Part shown: positions 41,688 through 50,651 of the stretch, piece after piece
How positions within the stretch are numbered: position 1 is the first letter of the stretch
Layout of the letters: each line of letters starts with the position of its first letter
Source of the DNA: Myxococcaceae bacterium
GTDB taxonomy: Bacteria > Myxococcota > Myxococcia > Myxococcales > Myxococcaceae
Direction of reading: 5' to 3'
Length of the DNA stretch: 64,000 nt
Assembly: GCA_016793095.1 (NCBI GenBank)
Contig: JAEUJQ010000035.1
Span: 62,001-126,000 of the forward strand
Notes under the pieces: generated by a model
The model's database searches: none
Seen by the model: only the letters and a program-made list of their open reading frames with translations
Told to the model about the DNA's origin: nothing
Program-made: the position numbers and the translations under genes

Positions 41688-43631
41688 ATGCGCGCCCTCC
41701 CCCTCGCAGCCTGCCTGGCGGTGCTCGGGTGCGAGTGCGGAGGCGTCACGCTGCGACTGTCGGGCCCCGACGTGATGCTGCGCACGGGCACCGCGCGCTT
41801 CGTCGTCAGCGTCATCGACGAAGAGGCCCGGCCGGGCGAGGGCCAGGTCCGCGTCTCGAGCGACCTCGGCTCCCTTCGCGAGGGCGCCGCGGTGACGCTC
41901 GATCGCGCCGGCGCGGCCACCGTCGAGTTCTCGTGCGCCCCCTCCGACGACCCCGCCTGCGCGGGCGACGTCGCCGTCCTCGAGGCCTCGTGGCGCCGCC
42001 AGCGGGTCGAACGGCGCGTCCGCCTGGTGGACGAGCTCCCCGTCAACAACACGGGAGGTGGTTCAGCAACCGGCGGCGGCTCGACCGGCGGAGGCTCGAC
42101 CGGCGGAGGCTCGACCGGCGGAGGCTCGAGCGGGAGCTTTGATGGCGGCAGCTCGATCGCCGACGGCGGCGCCTGCACTCCCGGTGCGAACCTGAGCTCG
42201 CTGGGCTGTGAGTTCCTCGTGGCGCCCGTGCCGCCCGAGGTCGCGACGGAAGGGTCCTGCTACGCGGTGGTGCTCGCGAACGGCGGCGCCGAGACCGTCG
42301 AGGTGCGCGTCGAGCGAGGGGGCCTGGCCCTCTTCCCCTTCTCGTACGCGTTCCTCCTGAGGGGCGCGGACGGCGGACAACCCTCGTACACGAGCCTCCA
42401 GTCGCAGGGCAGCGCGGCGCTGTTGCCATCGAACGAGGTCGCGGTGCTGTTCCTCGCCAGGGAGACAGGCGCCGGGGGAACCGCGTGCCCTCGCGCCGCC
42501 GCGGTCTCTCAACCCTTCCAGGTGACCGGGCCTGCCGTGCTGGACGCGTTTCGCATCACCACCTCGGGTCCCGTCGCCGCCTACGACATCTACCCTTACG
42601 GCGGCGCGCCGAGCCACGTCACGAGCGCGAGCCTGCTGTTGCCGACGACGGCCTGGGCGACGACCTCGGTCGGGCTCACGCCAGCGCCACCGACCGGCCC
42701 GTACAACCCCTTCCTCCAGATCTTCGCCACCGAGGATCTCACGATGACGTTCATCGAGTCGCCCGTCGCCATCGTCGGGGGAGGTCCGGTGGTCGGCAGC
42801 CCGGCGCGGCAGGTGGTGGGCCGGCTGCTCCGGCGAGGCGAGGTGCTGCAGCTCCAACAGGCCGAGCAGCTGGGCGGCGCCGTCGTGCGCTCGTCGAGGC
42901 CGGTCGCCGTGTGGGGCGGCCACGCGTGCATGTACCTGCCGAACCCGGTGCCGGCCTGCGACTCGGCGCACCAGCAGCTCCCGCCCGTCAGGCACCTGGG
43001 CAGCGAGTACGTCGCCGTGCGCCCACCCTCACGCGCGAGCACCGGTGAAGATGCGCTCTGGAGGTTCGCCGGCACCACCGCCGCCACCCTGCTGACGTAC
43101 ACACCGCCCGTCCAGGGAGCGCCGACCCGCCTCGACCCCGGCCAGGTGGTGGAGTTCTGGGCCCCCGGCCCCTTCGTCGTCCGCGCCCAGGATCAACAGC
43201 ACCCCTTCCTCGCCACCCAGCTCATGCGCGGCGGCCAGTCGGTCGGCGGGCTCGGCGACCCCGAGTTCGTCCTGCTGGTGCCGCCCGGGCAGTTCCTCTC
43301 CTCGTACCTCTTCTTCACCGATCACACCTACGCCAACACCCACCTCGTCTTCACGCGCCGGCAGACGATGAACGGCACGTTCGAGGCGGTCACCCTCGAC
43401 TGCGGCGCGCCCCTCTCGTGGCAGCCGACCGGCGACCCGCGGTTCCAGTACGCGATCCGCTCCTGGCGGCGCGGCGAGAGCGGCGGGTGCACCAACGGCA
43501 TCAGGCGCGCCTCCAGCCCCGAGCCGTTCGGGCTCACCGTCTGGGGCACCGACTCCTGGGTCAGCTACGCGTACCCCGCCGGCATGGGCGTGGCGGAGCT
43601 CAACACCATCGATCCCGATCCGATCCAGTAG
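41688..43631 (+). CDS. lipoprotein with IgGFc-binding-like domain
   Basis: A 647-residue protein. The signal ends MRALPLAACLAVLGCECGG (lipobox LGC). Residues 20-115 form an Ig-like domain; a GGGSTGGGS linker follows. Residues about 200-600 match the IgGFc-binding N-terminal domain family (PF17517): DAFRITTSGPVAAYDIYPYGG, SASLLLPTTAWATTS, AVWGGHACMYLPN, SAHQQLPPVRHLGSEYV, FWAPGPFVVRAQDQQHPFLATQLM and HLVFTRRQTMNGTFEAVTLD. In bacteria such proteins are secreted or surface-displayed and likely bind proteins or glycans; IgG binding itself is not implied. First of four co-oriented envelope genes. Confidence 0.82.
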   Translation: MRALPLAACLAVLGCECGGVTLRLSGPDVMLRTGTARFVVSVIDEEARPGEGQVRVSSDLGSLREGAAVTLDRAGAATVEFSCAPSDDPACAGDVAVLEASWRRQRVERRVRLVDELPVNNTGGGSATGGGSTGGGSTGGGSTGGGSSGSFDGGSSIADGGACTPGANLSSLGCEFLVAPVPPEVATEGSCYAVVLANGGAETVEVRVERGGLALFPFSYAFLLRGADGGQPSYTSLQSQGSAALLPSNEVAVLFLARETGAGGTACPRAAAVSQPFQVTGPAVLDAFRITTSGPVAAYDIYPYGGAPSHVTSASLLLPTTAWATTSVGLTPAPPTGPYNPFLQIFATEDLTMTFIESPVAIVGGGPVVGSPARQVVGRLLRRGEVLQLQQAEQLGGAVVRSSRPVAVWGGHACMYLPNPVPACDSAHQQLPPVRHLGSEYVAVRPPSRASTGEDALWRFAGTTAATLLTYTPPVQGAPTRLDPGQVVEFWAPGPFVVRAQDQQHPFLATQLMRGGQSVGGLGDPEFVLLVPPGQFLSSYLFFTDHTYANTHLVFTRRQTMNGTFEAVTLDCGAPLSWQPTGDPRFQYAIRSWRRGESGGCTNGIRRASSPEPFGLTVWGTDSWVSYAYPAGMGVAELNTIDPDPIQ

Positions 43632-43672
43632 CCCCGGTGACGCGGAGCCACGACTCGCGGTAGGGGGCGCTC

Positions 43673-44680
43673 ATGGTCTTCGCGCTGCTGCCGCTCGCCC
43701 TCGCCGCTGCTCCGCTCGACGTCGCGCTCCTGTCGAAGGACGCCGCGTCGTCCACCCTCGAGGTCCGCTGGCAGCCGCTGACGTCGCCCACCCTCGCGGA
43801 GCCCTTCGCCGCCCTGCCCGTCCACCCCGACGAGACGTTCCGTGGAGTCGTGCTCCCGGGCACGCGCACGGTGGCGGTGGTGCGGGTGCCGGCGCTGGTG
43901 CGCGACCCCTCGTTCGCGGCGACCCTGTCCCTCGTGACGCCGGACGGCGCCGAGCGGGTGCTGGCGACGGGGCTCGCGCGCGCCTCGAAGCCCGTGCTGG
44001 TGGGCGCGCGCCTGTTCGTCGAGCGCGGCCGCGCGGGCGCGCCGTCCCCCACGGACTACCGCGTGGACGAGCTCACCGTGTCGGAGGTGGATGTCCTGAG
44101 CGGCCGCCTGCGCACCGTCTACGAGACGAAGGGCCTCTCGACCCACCTGGCTGGCGCCGTCGGGCGCGAGCTCGTGCTGTACGTCGCCGGGCCGCAGGGC
44201 GCGAAGGTCGAGGCGGTGCACGTGGACACGCTCGCCGTGCGCACGCTGGTGCCCGCGCTGCCGCCGATGGCCCATGACTTCACGGTGGACGTCGCCGGGA
44301 AGGCGGTGCTCTTCACCGTCGCCGAGCCGGGCGTCGAGCGGTGGTTCGTCGAGCGGGTGGAGCTCGCCACCGGCCGGCAGCAACGGCTCGCTGAAGGAGA
44401 CACGGTCGCCCTGCTGCCCACCGTGCTGCCGGGCGGGGTGGCGTACCAGCGCGCTCCCGGCGAGGGCCTCGTGTGGGCTGGCCGCGAGGGGGTCGCGCTG
44501 CCCTCGCGCGGGCCGGGCTTCGAGCGCGTGCGCTTCGTCGTCGAAGGGCTGGTGTTCGCGCGCCACGAGACGGCTGACGCTGCGCCGGTCGTCACGGTGA
44601 CCCGCGTGAAGGACCTCGGCGTGGTGTCGCTCGCGCAGCCGACGGGCGCCATCGTCGACGTCGCGGGGGTCGCGCGATGA
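43673..44680 (+). CDS. hypothetical exported beta-propeller-like protein
   Basis: A 335-residue protein with a signal peptide (MVFALLPLALAAAP). The mature sequence is a run of about 40-residue beta segments (VAVVRVPALVRDP, VLVGARLFVERG, LSTHLAGAVGRELVLYVAGPQG, LVPALPPMAHDFTVDVAGKAVLFTVAEP), suggesting a beta-propeller or similar repeat. No catalytic motif. The stop overlaps the start of the transglycosylase-like gene by ATGA, so translation is coupled; a shared envelope role is inferred. Confidence 0.7.
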   Translation: MVFALLPLALAAAPLDVALLSKDAASSTLEVRWQPLTSPTLAEPFAALPVHPDETFRGVVLPGTRTVAVVRVPALVRDPSFAATLSLVTPDGAERVLATGLARASKPVLVGARLFVERGRAGAPSPTDYRVDELTVSEVDVLSGRLRTVYETKGLSTHLAGAVGRELVLYVAGPQGAKVEAVHVDTLAVRTLVPALPPMAHDFTVDVAGKAVLFTVAEPGVERWFVERVELATGRQQRLAEGDTVALLPTVLPGGVAYQRAPGEGLVWAGREGVALPSRGPGFERVRFVVEGLVFARHETADAAPVVTVTRVKDLGVVSLAQPTGAIVDVAGVAR

Positions 44681-45822
44681 GGCTCCTGACCCTCGTCGTC
44701 CTCGCCCTCGCCACCGACGCGCTCGCGCAGTTCTGCCCGTCGTACACGGCGTCGAGCCCCAACAACACCGGCGACTGCGCCGTCGAGGCTGTGCCCGGCA
44801 CCAACCCCACCGTCGCGCAGTGGCAGGCCATCTTCGACACCGTCTCGAAGGGCCCCGCCGCCTGGGGCGCCGGCGCGCCGACCGTCAGCATGCTCGGCGT
44901 GGGCTGCAACCGCCCCACCCCTCCCTCGAGCGAGGTGGCGCGCTTCCCGTGCGAGCTGATCAAGGCCATCGCCATGCAGGAGAGCAGCTGGAAGCAGTTC
45001 TGCCCGCCCTCCACGCCCGCCGATCAGGTCGGCCGGCCGTCGCAGACCATCATCTCGTTCGATTGCGGCTACGGCATCGGCCAGGTGACGAGCGGCATGC
45101 GCCGGTTCGATCCGACGCCGGCGTACGATCGCAGCCGCGTCGCGTCCGACCCGCTCTACAACCTGCAGACGGGCATGCAGATCATCACCGACAAGTGGCG
45201 GGTGACGAACTGCGTGGGCGACAACCAGCCGCGCCTCATCGAGCACTGGTACAGCGCCACCTGGGCGTACAACGGCCTGTCGTCGTCGAACAACCCGAAC
45301 AACCCGAACTTCAGCACCACCCGCGGCGTGTGCCAGCCGGGCAGGTGTCCGTCCGGGTCGGCGCCGTACCAGGAGCGCGTCTGGGGGTGGATGGAGTTCC
45401 CGCCCACGGCGGGGCACTGGCCGGTGACGCGCGCCGCCTACCCGCGCCTGTCCGACGTCGGCGCCGGCGTCTCGCGGCCTCCGGCGCTGCCTGATCCGAC
45501 CTGCGCGACGCCCACCAGCTGCACGCTGACGCGGCCGCTCCACGTGTCGGTGTGCCTCGCGCCTGACGCTGGCACCGTGATGCCCCCGGTGGACGCAGGC
45601 CAACCGGTAGACGCAGGCACCGACGCCGGCAGCGGACCGGGCCCCGACGGAGGCGCCATGACCCCCGACGGTGGTGAGCCCGCCCCCACCGAGCCCCGCG
45701 TCGTGCGGCTCGCCCCCACCGACTACCCCGTCGCGAAGGGCTGCGGCTGCGGCGCCATCGACGGCGCCTTCCCGCTCGCCCTGCTGGCGCTCCTGACGCG
45801 GCGTCGCTCCAAAAAGCAGTAG
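44677..45822 (+). CDS. lytic-transglycosylase-like surface protein with MYXO-CTERM tail
   Basis: A 381-residue protein. Signal peptide MRLLTLVVLALATDALA. Residues 90-210 resemble the SLT lysozyme-like fold: the catalytic Glu102 in KAIAMQESSW, the GYGIGQVTSGM block and a C-terminal helix (LYNLQTGMQIITDKWRV...WAYNGL). It would cut peptidoglycan glycan strands. Several cysteines suggest disulfides. A DAG-rich linker precedes a complete MYXO-CTERM tail (KGCGCGAIDG, hydrophobic FPLALLALL, TRRRSKK), the signal for myxosortase-dependent surface anchoring. Coupled by ATGA to the upstream gene. Confidence 0.8.
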   Translation: MRLLTLVVLALATDALAQFCPSYTASSPNNTGDCAVEAVPGTNPTVAQWQAIFDTVSKGPAAWGAGAPTVSMLGVGCNRPTPPSSEVARFPCELIKAIAMQESSWKQFCPPSTPADQVGRPSQTIISFDCGYGIGQVTSGMRRFDPTPAYDRSRVASDPLYNLQTGMQIITDKWRVTNCVGDNQPRLIEHWYSATWAYNGLSSSNNPNNPNFSTTRGVCQPGRCPSGSAPYQERVWGWMEFPPTAGHWPVTRAAYPRLSDVGAGVSRPPALPDPTCATPTSCTLTRPLHVSVCLAPDAGTVMPPVDAGQPVDAGTDAGSGPGPDGGAMTPDGGEPAPTEPRVVRLAPTDYPVAKGCGCGAIDGAFPLALLALLTRRRSKKQ

Positions 45823-45848
45823 ACACGCGCTGGGAAAGCCGTAAGTCC

Positions 45849-45867
45849 GCGGCCCTCGGCAGGCCGC
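45849..45867 (+). terminator. possible hairpin between the transglycosylase-like gene and ompA
   Basis: GCGGCC - CTCGGCA - GGCCGC, a perfect 6-bp GC stem with a 7-base loop, is followed by TTCCTT. It lies 27 bases after the upstream stop and ends 19 bases before the ompA ATG. It could be an intrinsic terminator or a leader structure in ompA mRNA; the pyrimidine tract is short, so termination is uncertain. Confidence 0.35.
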
Positions 45868-45885
45868 TTCCTTCGAGGGGTTTCG

Positions 45886-47355
45886 ATGCACACGCACTTC
45901 CGGCTCGTCACACTGACAGCCCTGCTCACTTCGCTGTCCGTCTACGCCGAGCAGTCGCCCGTCAACATTCACCTCGAAGTGGGAGGCGGCTCCGGGCTCG
46001 ATCGCGCCGTGCCGGTGACGGGCGCCGGCCTCAAGGTGGACACCACCCTGCTCAAGTTCCTCGGGCCGATCGCGCCGCAGGTCGAGATGTTCGGCCTGTC
46101 CACGTTCAACAACTTCACCGGCTACCTCGACCAGGGCGCGGCGTTCGGCCTGGGCCTCGGCGCGCGGCTGCGCCTCTTCAATGACGAGAAGGGGTACTAC
46201 TTCAACCCCGGCGCGAAGGGCCGCTCCGGCAACTTCTGGGGGAACTGGTACTTCGACGCGCACTTCGCCTGGTCCTTCGCGAAGGATCCGCGGGAGCTCG
46301 GGCCCGGCTTCGACGTCGGCACCGGCTACTCGTTCTCCCTCGTCGAGGCGCTGCACCTCGGGCCCTTCGTCACGTTCCGCCTGATGGGGCCCCATCAGGT
46401 CATCATGGCTGGCCTCGCCGTCACCATCGGCGCGCCCGACACCATTCCCGCCGAGACCGATTGGGACAACGACGGCGTCTTCGGTGAGACCGACAAGTGC
46501 CCCGACACTGCCGGCCCGAAGGAGAGCAACGGCTGCCCCGCGGACGACAAGGACAAGGACGGCACCCCGGACAAGACCGACAAGTGCGTCGAGGTCGCGG
46601 GTCCGAAGGAGAACTCCGGCTGCCCGTGGGGTGACAAGGACAGCGACGGCCTGCTGGACAACGAAGACAAGTGCGTCGACCAGGCCGGCCCGAAGGAGAA
46701 CGGCGGCTGCCCGTGGGGCGACAAGGACGCCGATGGCCTGCTCGACAACGCCGACAAGTGCCCTGATCAGGCCGGCCCGAAGGAGAACGACGGCTGCCCT
46801 GACACCGACAAGGACGGCGACGGCGTCGTCGATCGCCTCGACGCCTGCCTCGAGGTCGCGGGCGAGAAGGACAACAAGGGCTGCCCGTACCCCGACACCG
46901 ACGGCGACGGCGTGAACGATCGCGTGGACAACTGCGTGAAGGACCCCGGCCCCGCTTCGAACCAGGGCTGCCCCGAGAAGGTGAAGCAGCTCGTCGTGAT
47001 CACCCGCGAGAAGCTGGTCATCAAGGACAAGGTCTACTTCGACCTCAACAAGGCGACCCTGCAGGCGCGGTCGAACGCGCTGCTCGACCAGATCGCGGCG
47101 ATCCTCAAGGACCACACCGAGATCAAGATGCTCCAGGTCGAGGGCCACACGGACAACACCGGCGTCGCGGAGAAGAACCTGACCCTGTCTCAGGACCGCG
47201 CCAACTCGGTGAAGGCCTACCTCGTGAAGAAGGGCGTCGAGGACGCGCGCGTCAAGGCGATCGGCTTCGGCCAGACGAAGCCGGCTGACACGAACGACAC
47301 GCCCGTCGGCCGCGACAACAACCGCCGCGTCGAGTTCAACATCCTCGATCAGTAG
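45886..47355 (+). CDS. OmpA-family outer membrane protein with TSP3 repeats
   Basis: A 489-residue protein. Signal peptide to about residue 21 (YAEQ). Residues 22-185 form a beta barrel-like N-terminal domain (NIHLEVGGGSGLDRAVPV...FVTFRLMGPHQVIM). Residues 190-375 are thrombospondin-3-type Ca-binding repeats (DWDNDGVFGETDKCPD, DKDSDGLLDNEDKC). Residues about 385-489 are the OmpA C-terminal peptidoglycan-binding domain: KVYFDLNKATLQ, VEGHTDNTG, LSQDRANSVKAYL, VKAIGFGQTKP and NNRRVEF. It tethers the outer membrane to peptidoglycan. Good Shine-Dalgarno (GAGGGG) 6-7 bases before the ATG. Last of the four envelope genes. Confidence 0.92.
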   Translation: MHTHFRLVTLTALLTSLSVYAEQSPVNIHLEVGGGSGLDRAVPVTGAGLKVDTTLLKFLGPIAPQVEMFGLSTFNNFTGYLDQGAAFGLGLGARLRLFNDEKGYYFNPGAKGRSGNFWGNWYFDAHFAWSFAKDPRELGPGFDVGTGYSFSLVEALHLGPFVTFRLMGPHQVIMAGLAVTIGAPDTIPAETDWDNDGVFGETDKCPDTAGPKESNGCPADDKDKDGTPDKTDKCVEVAGPKENSGCPWGDKDSDGLLDNEDKCVDQAGPKENGGCPWGDKDADGLLDNADKCPDQAGPKENDGCPDTDKDGDGVVDRLDACLEVAGEKDNKGCPYPDTDGDGVNDRVDNCVKDPGPASNQGCPEKVKQLVVITREKLVIKDKVYFDLNKATLQARSNALLDQIAAILKDHTEIKMLQVEGHTDNTGVAEKNLTLSQDRANSVKAYLVKKGVEDARVKAIGFGQTKPADTNDTPVGRDNNRRVEFNILDQ

Positions 47356-47396
47356 GCTCCGGCATCGGCGGTGCTGAGGACCCGCGACTGAACCGC

Positions 47397-47726
47397 ATGC
47401 CGAGGGTGCGTCGTCGTGCGGTCGCGTTGCCGTCGTCTCCAGTGAGCCCACGACGAGTGGGCGGGCCGGCTCAGCGCTGCGAGCCGCAGGCCGGATCTTC
47501 GGCCGAACTGCCACAGGCATCAGGCGTCAGGTCGCTCGGCGTTCATGGGGAGCTCCGCAGCCCGCGTCGACGTCGGAAGCTCGCGACCGACGGGGTGCGA
47601 GAGCTGATGCGGCTTCGGCGAGCTGAGGCGCCGGGTTGGCGGGAGTTCCTCGAGCGCAGGTTTCCTCCGAAGGTCGGAGCGGAGCGGGCAGCGAAGCTGG
47701 CGTCAATCACCGCGGTGGGCGAGTGA
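47397..47726 (+). CDS. doubtful short ORF or gene remnant
   Basis: A 109-residue ORF in the 351-base gap after ompA, with only a plain ATG. The N-terminal half is low-complexity Arg/Pro/Ser and looks non-coding. The last 45 residues (VRELMRLRRAEAPGWREFLERRFPPKVGAERAAKLAS) have protein-like composition and high GC at third positions, so this could be the degraded 3' end of an older gene. It overlaps the convergent lipoprotein gene by 20 bases. No family recognised. Confidence 0.3.
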   Translation: MPRVRRRAVALPSSPVSPRRVGGPAQRCEPQAGSSAELPQASGVRSLGVHGELRSPRRRRKLATDGVRELMRLRRAEAPGWREFLERRFPPKVGAERAAKLASITAVGE

Positions 47727-48480
47727 AGCGCCGCTTCTGCCACTCGAGGCCGGTGAGCACGAGATAGGCCTCGCCCTCGTCGGTCTCAGCCACCGCTTCG
47801 AGCCCCTCGGCGCGGAGGGCCTGCGAGACGCGCTCGCCGATCTTCCGGTCGGCCTCCCCGCCCTCCCGGAAGCTGCCGAACTCGAGGACGAGCTCGCCCG
47901 ACTCCGAGACGCCGTCTGCGTCCTGGTCGGTGAAGAAGACGTAGCCGTCGGCCCGTTTGCCGTCCTCCAGCCAGTCCTCACGCAGGGCCTTCATCTCCTC
48001 GAGCCCGCACTTGCGGCAGTCGGTGAAGCGCTCGCGCGCGATCACTCCTTGCTTGTCGAGGGCCGTGAAGGCGCGGGTGAGGCGGTCGGGGGCGGTGAGG
48101 TAGCGCCACGCGGCCTCGCGCCGGCGATGGGCGGCGAGCTCGTCGTCCACCAGCGCCTCGATCTCGGACCGCAGCGACTCGCGGCCATCGGCGCTCTGCA
48201 TCGCGAGCTCGACGATGTCCTTGCGGCCGAGGAAGCCATCGGCGACGCGCCACCCCACCAGCTCACGCGCCTCGGCGAGCAGGATCGACCTGGGTCGTCG
48301 CTTCGACTCTTTGTCCTTCTCGGGGCGCGCGCGGGGGCCAGCCTTCGCCGACAGGACCGCCGCCGCCACCGCGGGCGTGGGGTCAGCCTCGTCCTGTGGC
48401 TTCTGCGGCTCGCCTGACGACCGGCCCTGCTCACAGGCGAGCAGGATCGACGCGGCGAGCACGGCGGCGCGGAGGCACAT
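47707..48480 (-). CDS. DUF6891-like lipoprotein
   Basis: A 257-residue protein with a lipoprotein signal (MCLRAAVLAASILLACEQ). After a Lys/Arg-rich linker it contains helices (RSILLAEARELVGWRVADGF, LRSEIEALVDDELAAHRR), then a DUF6891-type core: a Cys pair (FTDCRKCGLEEMKALR), the GYVFFTDQD strand and ELVLEFGSFREGG. DUF6891 proteins are uncharacterised. Envelope location inferred from the lipobox LACE. The gene ends within the preceding short ORF and precedes a CBS-domain gene on the same strand. Confidence 0.72.
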   Translation of the reverse strand: MCLRAAVLAASILLACEQGRSSGEPQKPQDEADPTPAVAAAVLSAKAGPRARPEKDKESKRRPRSILLAEARELVGWRVADGFLGRKDIVELAMQSADGRESLRSEIEALVDDELAAHRRREAAWRYLTAPDRLTRAFTALDKQGVIARERFTDCRKCGLEEMKALREDWLEDGKRADGYVFFTDQDADGVSESGELVLEFGSFREGGEADRKIGERVSQALRAEGLEAVAETDEGEAYLVLTGLEWQKRRFTRPPR

Positions 48481-48516
48481 GCAGGCGCGAGGTCTACTCC
48501 TCGAAGGGGGCCCTCG

Positions 48517-48969
48517 TCACGCGGCTGCCTGATCGTCGGCCGGCTTCACGTTGAACTCGAACGGCAGCACGTCGGTGACGGTGTCCGGCTCGGTCAACAG
48601 CTCGATCAGATCGGTCGAGGTGACCAGGCCGATCAGCTCGTCCTTCAGGCTGACGATGGGGATGGAGTCGATGCGGTGCTCGAGCATCAGCGCGGCGAGC
48701 CGCGACACCGGCGTCGCTGGTTGGCAGGTGATGGGGTGCGGCGTCATGGCCTCGCCCACGGCGAGCGGCGGAAACGAGATCGCGCCCCCCTCCAGCACCA
48801 GGGCCCGCAGCAGCAGATCCCGATCGGACACGATGCCCACCAGGCGGCCCGAGAAGACGACGGGCAGGTGGCGCACGTTGAGCTTCTTCATCAACGACCA
48901 GGAGCGCTCCAACCCGAAGTCGGGGGTGATGCACGTGACGTCCTTCGTCATCACCCGGCTGGCTTTCAT
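48517..48969 (-). CDS. tandem CBS-domain protein
   Basis: A 150-residue protein made of two CBS repeats: KASRVMTKDVTCITPDFGL...VRHLPVVFSGRLVGIVSDRDLLLRAL and VGEAMTPHPITCQPATPVSRLAALMLEHRIDSIPIVSLKDELIGLVTSTDLIELL. Such stand-alone pairs bind adenine nucleotides (AMP, ATP, SAM) and act as energy or ionic sensors, often on a separate target. ATG 48969 (MKASRVMTKD) has a GGAGG Shine-Dalgarno 7 bases upstream. The C-terminal tail (PFEFNVKPADDQAAA) is unrelated. It lies 105 bases downstream of rpe on the same strand; no target is identifiable. Confidence 0.9.
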   Translation of the reverse strand: MKASRVMTKDVTCITPDFGLERSWSLMKKLNVRHLPVVFSGRLVGIVSDRDLLLRALVLEGGAISFPPLAVGEAMTPHPITCQPATPVSRLAALMLEHRIDSIPIVSLKDELIGLVTSTDLIELLTEPDTVTDVLPFEFNVKPADDQAAA

Positions 48970-49074
48970 GTCACGACCTCCGCCGTCGGGCACAGCATCA
49001 ATCGGGCCAATGGCCGGCCGTCACGTTCCAGCGGGAGTCCGGGAAGGCGGCGCGAAAAACCTGCGTCGCGCAGG

Positions 49075-49731
49075 TCAGGGGCGCAGCGCAGCGATGGCCC
49101 GGGCGTAGTCCTTCTCTTTGAAGACCGCGTTCCCCGCCACCAGCACCGTGGCGCCGGCAGCCACCACCCGTCGGGCGGTGTCGGCGTTGATGCCGCCGTC
49201 CACTTCGATGTCCACCTTCGAGCGCCCGCGTGCGTCGAGCAGGTCGCGCAGGCGCTTCACCTTGTCCACGGTGGCCTCGATGAAGGCCTGGCCGCCGAAG
49301 CCGGGGTTCACGCTCATGAGCAGGACCTGATCGACCTCGCCGAGCACTTCCTCGAGCGTGACGAGGGGCGTCGATGGGTTCAGCACCACCGAGGGCTTCG
49401 CGCCGGCCGCGCGGATCTGCTGCAGCGTGCGGTGCAGGTGTGGGCACGTCTCCTGGTGCACGGTGATGAGGTCGGCGCCGGCCTTCGCGAAGTCGGCGAT
49501 GTACTTCTCGGGCTCGACGATCATCAGGTGCACGTCGAGGGGCAGCGACGTGGCGCGCTTCACGGCCTCGACGACGAGGGGCCCGATGGTGAGGTTGGGC
49601 ACGAAGCGGCCGTCCATCACGTCCACGTGCACGTAGTCGGCGCCGGCCTGCTCGATGGCGCGCACCTCGTCGGCGAGCCGCCCGAAGTCCGCCGAGAGAA
49701 TCGAGGGAGCCACCTTCACCGTCTTCGTCAT
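49075..49731 (-). CDS. rpe: ribulose-phosphate 3-epimerase
   Basis: A 218-residue TIM-barrel metalloenzyme of the pentose phosphate pathway that interconverts ribulose-5-phosphate and xylulose-5-phosphate. Family blocks: [34 protein letters not shown] (catalytic Asp and metal ligands), [26 protein letters not shown] and [19 protein letters not shown]. Length is standard. It overlaps the stop of the upstream metallo-beta-lactamase-fold gene by ATGA, and an internal AAGGAG in that gene serves as its ribosome-binding site. Confidence 0.96.
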   Translation of the reverse strand: MTKTVKVAPSILSADFGRLADEVRAIEQAGADYVHVDVMDGRFVPNLTIGPLVVEAVKRATSLPLDVHLMIVEPEKYIADFAKAGADLITVHQETCPHLHRTLQQIRAAGAKPSVVLNPSTPLVTLEEVLGEVDQVLLMSVNPGFGGQAFIEATVDKVKRLRDLLDARGRSKVDIEVDGGINADTARRVVAAGATVLVAGNAVFKEKDYARAIAALRP

Positions 49732-50642
49732 CGCGTCACTCCTTGCGCGCGCGCCCGCAGGGCCCTGTCCATCAGCCGCACCGTCTTCTCACGGTTCGCG
49801 CCGAACGGCACGGGCTCGAGGCTCGGCGCGCCCACGAGCCGCACCTCCGCGACCACCTCGTCCTCCGAGAAGCCCCGGGCCTGCGCCGCGATCACCTCGA
49901 GCTCGATCCGGGCCAGGTAGTCGCGGGTTCGCACGAGGGTCTCCCGGCCCACGGGCGCGCCGTGGCCTGGCAGCGCGGTGACGAAGTCGAGCGCCAGCAA
50001 CGACTCCACCGTGTGCCGGAACGCCAGCACGTCGCCGCCCGCCTTCACGTCGATGACCGGCTCATTGAGCTCGGTGACGAGGTCGCCAGTGACCAGCAGC
50101 TTGCGGCGGCTGAGGTACGCGACCAGATCGCCGTCGGTGTGGCCGCGCCCCGGGTGCCAGATGCGCACGACCTCGTCGCCGAGCCGCAGCTCGATGGGCC
50201 CGCCCACCTCGACCCAGTCGGCGCGCACGCCCTGCGCCTCGAGCCGCTTGCGCGTCGCTTCGTGCACGAGCACCGGGCCCAGCGCGCGGTACCGGTCCAG
50301 GCCATCGGCGTGGTCGAAGTGGGAGTGCGTGAGCATCACCCGGCGCACGTCACGCACCAGCTCCTCCTCCACGCGGTGCCGCAGCGACTTCGCCGCTCCC
50401 ATGAACTTGGTGTCGATGAGGAAGGCGTCGCGGCCATGGGTGAGGAGCAACGAGTTGCCGCCCCCGCCCAGGAAGAAGCGCAGGCGCGCGTCGAGGGTGC
50501 GCTCCTCGACGCGGAGGAACTGCTGGGTCGCGCAGCCGGCGAGCAGGGCCGTGACGCACACCACCGTCGAGAGCGCCGCGCGCCGGGTCTGGCCAGGGGC
50601 GCGGCCATCACGGTTGCGGAGCCGCGCTCGCCAGAGGAACAT
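49728..50642 (-). CDS. metallo-beta-lactamase-fold lipoprotein hydrolase
   Basis: A 304-residue protein. The N-terminal basic region and hydrophobic stretch end in LLAGC (Cys37), a lipobox, so it is probably an outer-envelope lipoprotein. The MBL motif HSHFDH is at residues 106-111, followed by [10 protein letters not shown] (third metal His), TGDLV and LPGHGAPVG (C-terminal ligand His). This is the glyoxalase-II/lactonase-like branch with two metals. Substrate is unknown; lactones or thioesters are plausible. It is co-translated with rpe downstream and divergent from the HD-GYP gene, with only 9 bases between the two starts if the GTG start is used there. Confidence 0.87.
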   Translation of the reverse strand: MFLWRARLRNRDGRAPGQTRRAALSTVVCVTALLAGCATQQFLRVEERTLDARLRFFLGGGGNSLLLTHGRDAFLIDTKFMGAAKSLRHRVEEELVRDVRRVMLTHSHFDHADGLDRYRALGPVLVHEATRKRLEAQGVRADWVEVGGPIELRLGDEVVRIWHPGRGHTDGDLVAYLSRRKLLVTGDLVTELNEPVIDVKAGGDVLAFRHTVESLLALDFVTALPGHGAPVGRETLVRTRDYLARIELEVIAAQARGFSEDEVVAEVRLVGAPSLEPVPFGANREKTVRLMDRALRARAQGVTR

Positions 50643-50651
50643 CGCGCTCCC

